DNA of 39,819 bases from an uncultured Candidatus Actinomarina sp. (GTDB lineage Bacteria; Actinomycetota; Acidimicrobiia; Actinomarinales; Actinomarinaceae): positions 1-39,819 of the forward strand of contig CACDQN010000001.1 in assembly GCA_902555055.1 (NCBI GenBank). The letters are read 5' to 3'. The notes under the pieces are model-generated. The model saw nothing but the letters and a program-made list of their open reading frames with translations. It did no database searches and was not told the DNA's origin. A program made the translations under genes and the position numbers. Of the stretch, positions 1-7,216 are shown one piece after another (the first letter of the stretch is position 1; each line of letters starts with the position of its first letter).

Positions 1-950
1 TTTTGAATAATGAAAGCCCCTACAAATATAGCTATACCTGCAAATACATTTAGAATTGTATTGAAAAAGTCGAGACCTTGTTTAATTGAGTCAGCTTGTT
101 CAGCTGCTGCTTCTTGAGCGTTTATTACATTTAGATTTTCACTATCTAGATTTGCTATTTGATTCTTAACTTCATTAACATCGTAATTATTTTCCACAAC
201 AACATTGATTAAGTCAACTTTGCCTCTTGAATCTAATAACTTTTGAGCTGTTGTGAAGTCAAATAATGCAAATGTTGCACCCCCTGGAGATCCAACATTT
301 GCAAATTCTGCTATGCCCGTAATTGTAAATGTTGCAGGCGTTGCTCCAGCAAGTACTGTTACTTGATCTCCAACTGCAAAATCGTGATTTTCAGCAGTAA
401 GAACGTCCATAACAACTTCTCTAATATTGGTTGGGGGTTTACCTTCAACCAGTGACCACTGGGCAGCATAAGGATTGTTGTCCCAAGCAGCTCCAAATGT
501 AGGTGCAAAGCCATTCTGAACTAAGATTGTTTCTCTTGAACATTCTTTAACTAGGGAATGACAGTCTTTTCTGGGGCCAAATTTAATATACTGTGCGTAC
601 CCTAAAACCTCACCCCAGGCAGCCTTGACACTTGGTAGATTCTGTATTTCTTGAATTTTTTCATCTGGTATTTTTTTTACTTCAAAAGAAATAGGCCCTT
701 GGCCACCATCACCACTAAATCCTTGAGCAAAATCTTCTTGAATAGGTTGAACTACTAAGTCAACACCTTCATATATTCCAGTAAACAAATTATCAAATGC
801 TGATTTATTACTTTCAGAAAATATATTTGAAGCAATAATTACAGCTACACCAAGAATAATTGATGATGTTGTTAGAAAAATTCTAACTGGATAAGTCCTA
901 AGGTTTTTCCAGGCTATCAGAAATAGGGGACGTTTAGTAAATCCAAACAT
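1..950 (-). CDS. MacB/FtsX-type ABC transporter permease (3' end cut by window edge)
   Basis: This is the permease half of an ABC exporter. About 316 codons are visible and the C-terminal membrane segments lie off the left edge. It opens with a short basic cytoplasmic stretch (MFGFTKRPLFLIAWKNLR) and one membrane helix at about residues 25-45. A large extracytoplasmic MacB periplasmic-core-like domain follows, and a second membrane helix begins just before the cut (ending VGAFIIQ). The ATG at 948-950 overlaps the TAA stop of the upstream ATPase gene by one base, so the two are translationally coupled. MacB/LolE-type permeases export or extract lipoproteins, peptides or drugs; the substrate cannot be read from the sequence. 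No adaptor gene sits beside this pair in the window, unlike the second system at 35771-39185. Confidence 0.85.
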   Translation of the reverse strand, partial: MFGFTKRPLFLIAWKNLRTYPVRIFLTTSSIILGVAVIIASNIFSESNKSAFDNLFTGIYEGVDLVVQPIQEDFAQGFSGDGGQGPISFEVKKIPDEKIQEIQNLPSVKAAWGEVLGYAQYIKFGPRKDCHSLVKECSRETILVQNGFAPTFGAAWDNNPYAAQWSLVEGKPPTNIREVVMDVLTAENHDFAVGDQVTVLAGATPATFTITGIAEFANVGSPGGATFALFDFTTAQKLLDSRGKVDLINVVVENNYDVNEVKNQIANLDSENLNVINAQEAAAEQADSIKQGLDFFNTILNVFAGIAIFVGAFIIQ

Positions 951-1678
951 TAGATGTCACTTAGAGCAGTGACCTCTGAAATAATCTCTTCTTGAGTTGG
1001 CTCTTCTAAATCGCTAGCTATCTTTCCATCTTTTAACATTACGACCCTGTTCGCAAACGAAGCAGCATAGGGATCGTGAGTTACCATAATAATTGTCTGA
1101 TTGAGCTCCTCAACAACTGACTTCATAAATACTAGAAGTTCTTTACTGGACTTCGAATCAAGATTTCCAGAAGGTTCATCAGCAAATATAACTTCTGGCT
1201 TTGTAGCCATAGCTCTTGCAGCGGCAACTCTTTGTTGCTGTCCACCGGATAGTTCATTTGGTCTGTGTGTTAATCTATCACTAATATCAACAGTATCAAC
1301 AACCTTTTTTACCCACTCCATATCAGGTTTTTTTCCAGCAATAGATGCTGGTAGTGTAATGTTTTCTTCTGCTGTGAGAGTTGGAATTAGGTTAAAAGCT
1401 TGAAAGACAAATCCGAAACTATCTCTTCTAATTTTTGTTAACTGTTTATCGTTCAACTTTGATATGTCACTATCTTTCAAATAAATCTGACCAGATGAAG
1501 GTCTATCTAAGCCAGCCAAGCAGTGTAGTAAGGTTGACTTTCCAGATCCAGAAGGTCCCATTATTGCTGTAAATTGCATTTCGTTAAAATTTATATTGAT
1601 ATTGTCAAGAGCGGTAACGCTAGTTTCTTTTTCTCCATATATTTTTGTTAAGTTATTAGCACTAATTATTACGTTCAT
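950..1678 (-). CDS. ABC transporter ATP-binding protein, MacB/LolD family
   Basis: The ATPase partner of the permease at 1-950 (242 aa). It has Walker A GPSGSGKST (41-49), signature LSGGQQQ (143-149), Walker B VIFADEPS (163-170) followed by GNLD, and the switch His at about 201. The FADEPSGNLD form is typical of the MacB/LolD/FtsE class. An in-frame GTG at 1699 would add seven residues (MHPNIEF). I prefer the ATG at 1678 because MNVIISANNLTKIY is the usual N-terminus of this family. Neither start has a clear Shine-Dalgarno sequence. It ends in a one-base TAATG overlap with the permease. Confidence 0.9.
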   Translation of the reverse strand: MNVIISANNLTKIYGEKETSVTALDNININFNEMQFTAIMGPSGSGKSTLLHCLAGLDRPSSGQIYLKDSDISKLNDKQLTKIRRDSFGFVFQAFNLIPTLTAEENITLPASIAGKKPDMEWVKKVVDTVDISDRLTHRPNELSGGQQQRVAAARAMATKPEVIFADEPSGNLDSKSSKELLVFMKSVVEELNQTIIMVTHDPYAASFANRVVMLKDGKIASDLEEPTQEEIISEVTALSDI

Positions 1679-1860
1679 GAATTCAATATTAGGATGCACT
1701 AAAAAATACTGTTACTTGATAAAAATCAGTTAACAAAATTTTTACATATCTAACTTTACTTCCTAATTCAAATTTGTTTATATTGTCTTATGTACAAAGT
1801 TAATAACTGGAACTGGTGGACTCTACATATGTAGGTGCTCAGTTTTTGTTATTTGGTTGA

Positions 1861-1883
1861 ACCGGGCACCGCCCGGTTTTTTT
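1861..1883 (+). terminator. Strong rho-independent terminator on the plus strand
   Basis: A 7-bp GC stem ACCGGGC / GCCCGGT with loop ACC is followed directly by seven T on the plus strand. On the minus strand the hairpin is not followed by a U tract, so it does not serve the phosphoesterase gene at 1951-2418. No plus-strand gene lies upstream in the window, which implies a short transcript from about 1790 to 1883. Confidence 0.75.
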
Positions 1884-1950
1884 ATTTGAAATTGTCACTG
1901 AAATTGAATCCCGGGCCAAACCCTCAAGAGTTTTACTTTATACGTTGGTA

Positions 1951-2418
1951 CTAATGCAGAGATTGGGTGGTTATCTCCTTCCATTCTGAAGCTTTTGGTC
2001 CTGTCTTGTAAAGAGACAGTAGGTCAAAAGAAACTGTTATCGGGATGAGTTCATTAAGCTCCCCCAGATCAAAAGATTTGGGTAACTCATCCCCGTAGCA
2101 CAGTGAAAGATGTGGTACCCAAAGACTTGGCCAACCTTCTATTTTTGAAACAGAATTAAAAAAATAAGTATTGTTTGATGATTCAAGATATAGTCTTTGA
2201 AAATAGGTATCTCCTCTGGATATTTTGTCAAAGTTAATATTACATTTTTCATTAGAAAGCAGTTTTAAAGTCTTAATTGCTTTTTCATATGTAGAAATTT
2301 TTGTGACTAAGGTTACATGTGGAAAAAAAGAGTCTTTTCCTTCCTCTTTTGCGAACCTTTTAATCAAGTCATAGATTTCTTTATTGTGTTTGGAGCTTTG
2401 AAGCCAAATTGAATACAT
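1951..2418 (-). CDS. 2H phosphoesterase (cyclic phosphodiesterase / 2'-5' RNA ligase-like)
   Basis: A 155-residue member of the 2H phosphoesterase superfamily. Both signature histidine motifs are present: HVTL (H34, T36) and HLSLCYG (H103, S105). These enzymes act on 2',3'-cyclic or 1'',2''-cyclic phosphates of RNA or ADP-ribose derivatives. The WVPHLSLCYGD form recalls the cyclic-phosphodiesterase (CPDase) branch more than LigT/ThpR, but this is a judgement by eye. It lies 4 bp after the znuB stop and is probably co-transcribed with the zinc uptake operon, although no functional link is evident. Confidence 0.78.
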   Translation of the reverse strand: MYSIWLQSSKHNKEIYDLIKRFAKEEGKDSFFPHVTLVTKISTYEKAIKTLKLLSNEKCNINFDKISRGDTYFQRLYLESSNNTYFFNSVSKIEGWPSLWVPHLSLCYGDELPKSFDLGELNELIPITVSFDLLSLYKTGPKASEWKEITTQSLH

Positions 2419-2422
2419 TGAT

Positions 2423-3247
2423 TTATTGAATTTTTACTTTTTTTAGTTTACTCACAAAAAAACAAACTATAAATATACCAGTTGCAACTAACGACATTGT
2501 TGGACCTGAAGGCAGATTGTAAAAATAGGATAAATATAGCCCGGAAAATGAAGAAATTATTCCAAAAATAATACTTATATAGATTGAAGAGACAAAATTG
2601 TCTGTTATTTGTTTTGATGCAGCTGCGGGTATCAGAAGCATACTTAAGACCAGAATAATTCCTACTGTTTGAAGAGAAGCAACAATTGCTACTGATAAAA
2701 CAACAAGGAATAAATAATTTAAAAAATTTGTATTTAAACCCTTAACTTCAGCACCAATAGGATCAAAAGAATAAAACAGCAATTGCTTGAAAAAGAGTAC
2801 TATAAGAAAAACTACAGCGATACACATTGAGACAACTATGTAAACATCGAATCTACTAACAGCTAATATTTGACCAAAAAGTAAATCTTCTAAATTAATA
2901 GTTACATTAAGTATTGATATTAAAACAAAGCCAAGGGCAAAAAAAGAAGAGAAAATAATACCTATTGCAGTATCTTCACCAACATTTGAATTTTTAATAA
3001 TATATCCTAGGAAAAAAGCAATCAAAATAGCCGCTGGAACGCCTAATTCAGAAATACTAAATCCTAGAAAAACACCTATTGCAATAATTGGTAAGGTTGC
3101 ATGAGCCATTGCATCAGCCATAAAGCCCATATTTCTATTTATCGCAAAAGGCCCAAGGATTGAAAGCATAGTTCCTGAAGCTATGGCTGTGATGGTTGAA
3201 CGAACCATAAATTCATATTTGAAGGGCTCCATTAAAATCTCAATCAT
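2423..3247 (-). CDS. znuB: Zinc/manganese ABC transporter permease (ZnuB family)
   Basis: A 274-aa hydrophobic protein with about eight membrane helices, the ABC-3 metal permease fold. Recognisable pieces are MEPFKYEFMVRS at the start, followed by GPFAINRNMGFMADAMAHA, close to family consensus, and TVGIILVLSMLLIPAA. The open frame extends upstream to 3316 but overlaps the ATPase gene. The ATG at 3247 gives a short overlap (ATG, two bases, then the ATPase TGA at 3242-3240) and the expected N-terminus. It forms the membrane channel of the importer with the ATPase at 3240-4031 and the binding protein at 4076-5167. Zinc is favoured by the His-rich binding protein and Fur-family neighbour; manganese is not excluded. 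Confidence 0.9.
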   Translation of the reverse strand: MIEILMEPFKYEFMVRSTITAIASGTMLSILGPFAINRNMGFMADAMAHATLPIIAIGVFLGFSISELGVPAAILIAFFLGYIIKNSNVGEDTAIGIIFSSFFALGFVLISILNVTINLEDLLFGQILAVSRFDVYIVVSMCIAVVFLIVLFFKQLLFYSFDPIGAEVKGLNTNFLNYLFLVVLSVAIVASLQTVGIILVLSMLLIPAAASKQITDNFVSSIYISIIFGIISSFSGLYLSYFYNLPSGPTMSLVATGIFIVCFFVSKLKKVKIQ

Positions 3248-4031
3248 CGTTTTGCCTATGACTTTCTGAGGTATGGTATTTGAACATATCATAATGTGAG
3301 CCATACATCTCCTCAATGACTTCTTTTGTTAATACTTCTGATGGATCTCCGTATGCACAGCAATGTCTATTGAGACACAGAACCTCATCAAATTTATCTT
3401 CTAGATTGTTTAAGTCATGTGTGGCGACAAGAATTGTCTTGCCATCAAGATTGATATCACTTATTAGACTCATAATATCTTCTTGGGCTCCTACATCAAC
3501 AGCGCTGAATGCTTCATCTAATAAAAGAATATCTGCGTCTTGTGCAAGTCCTCTTGCGATTAATACTCTCTGAAATTGTCCACCCGATAGGTTATTAATG
3601 TTTTCATTGATTTTTTCAGGAAGACCAACATTTTCAAGAGCTTCCTTAATCTTTGAGTTTATTTTATTTCTTGAAAAAAGATTCAATGATTTCTTACTAA
3701 TCAATCCCATCTCTACAACCTGTTTGACTGAAAGTGGAAAATTTCGATTTATTAAATCTCTTTGGGGAACATAGCTAATGGATCCCTTTGCCTCTAGAGG
3801 GCTTAATCCATTGATTTTCAGTGACCCGTTAACTATAGGAACTAACCCCGCCATTGCGTTAAACAAGGTTGATTTGCCTCCACCATTGGGGCCAACTACT
3901 GCAACTTTTTTACCTTTATTTATACGAAAAGTCACATCATCTAATGCAGGTGTTGTACCTAGTTGAACACAGCAACCATCTGAAACGATGATTGCTGTGT
4001 CATCTAATAATTTATCTTCTGTTGTCTTCAT
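3240..4031 (-). CDS. znuC: Zinc/manganese ABC transporter ATP-binding protein
   Basis: A 263-aa ABC ATPase of the metal-uptake class. It has Walker A GPNGGGKS (47-54), signature LSGGQ (148-152), Walker B DILLLDEAFSAVD (from about 167) and the switch His in ATHD (205). The GGGKSTL and LDEAFSAVD wordings are typical of ZnuC/MntB-like proteins, where the D-loop reads 'aGVD/AVD' rather than 'NLD'. It powers import through the permease encoded immediately downstream, with which it overlaps by 8 bp. It follows the binding-protein gene by 44 bp. Confidence 0.9.
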   Translation of the reverse strand: MKTTEDKLLDDTAIIVSDGCCVQLGTTPALDDVTFRINKGKKVAVVGPNGGGKSTLFNAMAGLVPIVNGSLKINGLSPLEAKGSISYVPQRDLINRNFPLSVKQVVEMGLISKKSLNLFSRNKINSKIKEALENVGLPEKINENINNLSGGQFQRVLIARGLAQDADILLLDEAFSAVDVGAQEDIMSLISDINLDGKTILVATHDLNNLEDKFDEVLCLNRHCCAYGDPSEVLTKEVIEEMYGSHYDMFKYHTSESHRQNDD

Positions 4032-4075
4032 TGTGATACCTTTTTTACGGGTAGCTAAAGTTATCTACAACTAAC

Positions 4076-5167
4076 TTAATCAGTATTTGTTAGATTCTCC
4101 ACAATTAATTCAACAGCAGTCATTAAAAACTCTGGGTAAGTTTGACCAGGCCTTAAGGTTTCTACCCACAAGCCTTCTACGGCTTTTATTCCTGTCTCAG
4201 CGACAATTGTTTCGGCGTAAACAGATGGGGCCTCTGCCTCAATAAAGATTACCTTTACATTATTGTCTTCAATTACATCAATTACACCAACAAGTTGTGA
4301 TGGTGAAATCTCGTTTGAAGAATCTAAATCAGGAATAATTGTTGACAGCACTTCAAGACCAAATTTAGCTTCCAAATAACCTAAAGACTCATGTGTAGTT
4401 ATGAGCTTTCTATTTTGTGAAGGCACAGATGAAATTAGTTCAGATACTTGACTAACTAACCCTTTTAATTCGGTCACATAAGCTTTGCCTGCTGCTTCAT
4501 AATCAGATGCATTACTTGGATCAAAATTGACTAATTTTGACTCAATAAACTCTGCTGCATAAGCAACTCTGTTTGGATCGAACCAAAAGTGAGGATCATA
4601 TGCACCGTGGCCATGACCTTCATGTCCATCGTGGTCATCATGTCCTTCTTCATCATGGTCATCATGTCCTTCTTCGTCGTGGTCATCATGTCCTTCTTCG
4701 TCGTGGTCATCATGTCCTTCTTCGTCGTGGTCATCATGTCCTTTTTCACCATGGTCATCGTGATCATCGTGACCACCTTCTTTGAACTCAATTGGAAAAA
4801 CACTTTCACCCACTTCTGCCAAAGCCTCCGAGCCACATACTGAATTTTCTAGCAACTCAATTAAAGCTGCTGGTTCATACATTAACCCTGTATAAAAAAC
4901 TAGATCAGCGTCTGCTATTTTTCCAGCATCTTGTGGTGCTGGTTCGTACGTATGAGGATTAGCTTCAGGCGGCATTAATATTGTTAGGTTAATATTTTCT
5001 CCACCGACTTGACTAACAAACTCACCAATCATTGGTGTTGTTGCTACAACATTAATCTCTCTACCATCAATTTCCGGACAACCTGCTTCTGCACTTCCGC
5101 CAGAACAAGCTATCAACACTAATGAGAGTGCTATAACACCAATTTTAAAAATAGGTTTATTCTTCAA
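4076..5167 (-). CDS. znuA: Zinc-binding lipoprotein (ZnuA/AdcA family) with His/Asp-rich loop
   Basis: The substrate-binding protein of the metal importer (363 aa). The signal peptide ends in lipobox LIAC (Cys21), so it is membrane-anchored. Cluster A-1 landmarks are present: PHTYEP (His72), a His/Asp-rich loop at about 133-187, DPHFWFDP (191-198), THESLGY, and EAEAPS. The loop is made of tandem 8-residue units of the type GHDDHDEE, which the family uses to capture Zn(II). The start is a TTG at 5167 supported by GGAG five bases upstream; the only alternatives are internal. It is transcribed from a TTGACA promoter overlapped by a palindromic operator (5192-5214). Confidence 0.92.
   Translation of the reverse strand: MKNKPIFKIGVIALSLVLIACSGGSAEAGCPEIDGREINVVATTPMIGEFVSQVGGENINLTILMPPEANPHTYEPAPQDAGKIADADLVFYTGLMYEPAALIELLENSVCGSEALAEVGESVFPIEFKEGGHDDHDDHGEKGHDDHDEEGHDDHDEEGHDDHDEEGHDDHDEEGHDDHDGHEGHGHGAYDPHFWFDPNRVAYAAEFIESKLVNFDPSNASDYEAAGKAYVTELKGLVSQVSELISSVPSQNRKLITTHESLGYLEAKFGLEVLSTIIPDLDSSNEISPSQLVGVIDVIEDNNVKVIFIEAEAPSVYAETIVAETGIKAVEGLWVETLRPGQTYPEFLMTAVELIVENLTNTD
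4633..4752. repeat. Five tandem 24-bp repeats inside znuA
   Basis: Five in-frame units, each beginning ggtcatcatgtcct on the plus strand, start at 4633, 4657, 4681, 4705 and 4729. The three middle units (start 4657 differs slightly at its flank only) are essentially identical and the outer ones diverge by a few bases. Each encodes one GHDDHDEE-type octapeptide of the metal-binding loop. The sharpness of the repeats points to recent slippage or expansion. Confidence 0.9.
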
Positions 5168-5191
5168 AATTCTCCTTCTAATTTATAACAG

Positions 5192-5214
5192 TAAATGAGA
5201 ATAAGTCTCATTTA
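5192..5214. promoter_or_regulatory. Zur/Fur-type palindromic operator between znuA and the regulator
   Basis: A perfect inverted repeat with 9-bp arms TAAATGAGA and TCTCATTTA and a 5-bp spacer ATAAG. It sits between the divergent znuA and Fur-family genes. It overlaps the spacer and the -10 element (5198-5203, read on the minus strand) of the znuA promoter, so a bound repressor would block RNA polymerase. The TGAGAAT...CTCA core resembles Fur/Zur boxes; that zinc is the co-repressor is inferred from context. Confidence 0.8.
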
Positions 5215-5226
5215 TTTTATTGTCAA
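5198..5226 (-). promoter_or_regulatory. Sigma70-type promoter of znuA
   Basis: On the minus strand a perfect TTGACA (5226-5221) is followed by exactly 17 bases and then TATTCT (5203-5198). The predicted start point is near 5190, giving a leader of about 23 bases with GGAG just before the TTG start at 5167. Confidence 0.8.
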
Positions 5227-5268
5227 GTTTATATGATAATTAATTTCGTCTGTTTTAAAATTGAGAAG

Positions 5269-5274
5269 TATAAT
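5269..5274 (+). promoter_or_regulatory. -10 element TATAAT for the Fur/Zur gene, probably leaderless
   Basis: A consensus TATAAT ends seven bases before the ATG at 5282, placing the expected transcription start at or next to the ATG. No convincing -35 is seen. This arrangement argues for a leaderless mRNA and against the in-frame TTG at 5261, which lies upstream of the -10. Confidence 0.55.
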
Positions 5275-5281
5275 AAAAAAC

Positions 5282-5719
5282 ATGATTGAGGACTCCAGAA
5301 AAATACTATCCGAACACAGTGTCTCTATTACCAATCCTAGAATTTTAGTCCTCGAAGCACTTTTAGAATTTGGTAATCCTATAACGATAGATGAACTTCA
5401 ATCTAAGCTTAAAGGAGCCGTAGCAAAATCCACACTATATAGAGTTTTAAATGACTTAAAAAAAATAAAAATTCTTAATGAGTTTACTTCGCCTGATAAT
5501 TCAACTGTTGTTGAACTTATATTAGAAGACCACTCACACCATCATCATCTTTTTTGTAGTGATTGTGGTGAAGTTATCGATGTTGAATTAAGTGAAGAGT
5601 TTGAAATAATGCTAAATAAAGAAATAGAAAAAGTACAAAAAAACTTTAACTTTGAAATAACAGACCACAGAGTTGAAATGTTTGGGCTTTGTACCGATCA
5701 GTGTTCTAATTGCAAATAG
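5282..5719 (+). CDS. zur: Fur-family metalloregulator, probably the zinc regulator Zur
   Basis: A 145-aa Fur-family repressor. It has an N-terminal winged helix with the recognition segment AKSTLYRVLNDL (49-60), then the dimerisation domain with a His-rich metal site SHHHHLFCSDCG (85-96), CxxC at 92/95, and a second cysteine set C137, C141, C144 forming the structural zinc site. It is divergent from znuA with a shared operator, which is the basis for calling it Zur rather than Fur or PerR. The frame could start at TTG 5261, but a TATAAT at 5269-5274 favours ATG 5282. It is likely to repress the znu operon and perhaps itself when metal-replete. Confidence 0.88.
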   Translation: MIEDSRKILSEHSVSITNPRILVLEALLEFGNPITIDELQSKLKGAVAKSTLYRVLNDLKKIKILNEFTSPDNSTVVELILEDHSHHHHLFCSDCGEVIDVELSEEFEIMLNKEIEKVQKNFNFEITDHRVEMFGLCTDQCSNCK

Positions 5720-5721
5720 CT

Positions 5722-5901
5722 CTAAAAAATTAAAGCTATTAAATTTGCATTCAATAACATAGATTGAATAACTTCAAATGAATGAATGTTTTCAGGAGTT
5801 GTGGTGAGGGGTATCGTCATATAGCTTCCAGTAATAACATTTTCTACCGCTAATGCGGTTTCAATGTAGTCATTTTGAGTAATGTTGCAAACTATACACA
5901 T
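5722..5901 (-). CDS. Small CxxC protein of unknown function (59 aa)
   Basis: An intact 59-codon frame in an otherwise empty gap, beginning MCIVCNITQNDYIET and ending NLIALIF. It has a CxxC pair at residues 2-5, two potential helices (YIETALAVENVI, and HSFEVIQSMLLNANLIAL) and no membrane segment. The ATG at 5901 is preceded by AAGGG with seven bases of spacing, a good ribosome binding site that supports real expression. It converges on the regulator gene, stopping 2 bp from its end. I do not recognise the family. A metal- or thiol-related role next to zur is possible but is a guess. Confidence 0.6.
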   Translation of the reverse strand: MCIVCNITQNDYIETALAVENVITGSYMTIPLTTTPENIHSFEVIQSMLLNANLIALIF

Positions 5902-5976
5902 AATTTAACCCTTGTTGTTTCATTTATAATTCTAGTGTAGATTTTAAGATTAGAAAACATATATTAAGGTAGTTAA

Positions 5977-7212
5977 ATGTTAAATAATTCAAATTTAAGG
6001 CATGGGATTATAAATGTTGGTGATTTACCTATTCCATTTGATCTTGTTTTAAACGCTGCTGTATTGGTAGTTGTTTTAACATTTGTTTTTCTTAAAGTTT
6101 CCTGGAAAGAATCGATTCTGACCTCAAAAGAAACACTTTTTTCAACCAAACAATCAACAAGTGGAAAGTTGTTTGGATTTTTGATCTTAGCCTTGCTAAC
6201 GGTCCCTGGTTTAATAAATAATGAGGCTGCAACTGTATCTATAACTCCACTAATTTTGTGGGTTTTTTTGTGGATCGGGGTCCCAGTTCTTGGTTTACTT
6301 TTTGGAGATTTATATGCAAAATTTAATCCGTTATCAATTTTGGTTAATAGAGAAGGTGAGGCTAATAATGTCTACCCTGCTGCGTTCTTATTTATTTGTT
6401 TGACCTGGTTTGAGCTTGTCTGGAGCAAGCCAGGAAATCCAAGACATATAGGAATTGTTTTCTTAGTTTTACTTGTGGTGGTGTCAGTGGTCCAGAGGTT
6501 TTATAACAAAACCCTAATTGAAGTCGACCCCTTGTTGTTACTACATCATCTATATAGCAAAATGAGAATAACAAATAGCAAACCTGTATTTAGAACACTG
6601 CTAAATAACATCTCAAATCTTGCCCAACTAAAAGGTATGGAATACTTTATATTGCTTATGATTGGCACAGTTACCTACGACGGTCTGCGGGAAACTACTT
6701 TTTGGTTTGAATTATTTGGATCTCAAACATATGAGACTTCATTTTCAACAGTTGCTTTTTTATTAATGAATCTTTTGATAATAGTGTTCTATAGATTTGC
6801 ATGCTATTTTGCTATACGAGTAAGTGGTGAAGATTTAAACTTAAACGAGATTTCTCTTAAATTTGGACACACAATGCTTCCAATTGCTTTTGCATATCAT
6901 GTGACACATTATTTGAGCTTACTTTTGTTTGAGTTTCAAACTGTTGTTTATAGATTGAATGATCCATTTGGTTTTGGATGGAATTTATTTAATGTGCAGG
7001 AACCCGAAGTAAATTATTTCTTAGAACCCATTGCTCTGTGGACAATTATGGTCATTGTTACACTTGCAGGTCATATGTTAAGTGTTGTTTTAGCACATGA
7101 TTTATCAGTAAAATTATTTGGACATCAAAAAAGTGATAAGACTCAGTATGTATTTCTATTTATAACAGTAGCTTTAACACTTCAAGCATTGTTTGTGCTA
7201 AGCGTCGCTTAA
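5977..7212 (+). CDS. Polytopic membrane protein of an actinobacterial family (function unknown)
   Basis: A 411-aa protein with about ten membrane helices. The start LRHGIINVGDLPIPFDLVLNAA and the later WVFLWIGVPVLGLLFGDLYAKFNPLS resemble actinobacterial membrane proteins often labelled 'fenitrothion hydrolase'. That name comes from a single insecticide-degrading enzyme and is not evidence of function here; the recall is unverified. It has no lipobox and no soluble domain. AAGG lies upstream of the ATG, and a consensus TATAAT at 5925-5930 may be its -10. It stands alone between the CxxC gene and the convergent protease gene, whose stop is 4 bp away. Confidence 0.6.
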   Translation: MLNNSNLRHGIINVGDLPIPFDLVLNAAVLVVVLTFVFLKVSWKESILTSKETLFSTKQSTSGKLFGFLILALLTVPGLINNEAATVSITPLILWVFLWIGVPVLGLLFGDLYAKFNPLSILVNREGEANNVYPAAFLFICLTWFELVWSKPGNPRHIGIVFLVLLVVVSVVQRFYNKTLIEVDPLLLLHHLYSKMRITNSKPVFRTLLNNISNLAQLKGMEYFILLMIGTVTYDGLRETTFWFELFGSQTYETSFSTVAFLLMNLLIIVFYRFACYFAIRVSGEDLNLNEISLKFGHTMLPIAFAYHVTHYLSLLLFEFQTVVYRLNDPFGFGWNLFNVQEPEVNYFLEPIALWTIMVIVTLAGHMLSVVLAHDLSVKLFGHQKSDKTQYVFLFITVALTLQALFVLSVA

Positions 7213-7216
7213 TAAC

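Noticed and set aside
3248-3316. Upstream extension of the znuB frame
   Set aside because: It overlaps the ATPase coding sequence and adds residues absent from the family; ATG 3247 gives the normal start.
4633-4752. Regularly spaced repeats resembling a CRISPR array
   Set aside because: The units abut without spacers, are 24 bp and in frame, and encode the metal-binding loop.
4531-4843. Several long open frames on both strands with His/Met/Phe-rich repeats
   Set aside because: They are out-of-frame readings of the 24-bp repeats in znuA; the znuA frame has clear motifs and a lipobox.
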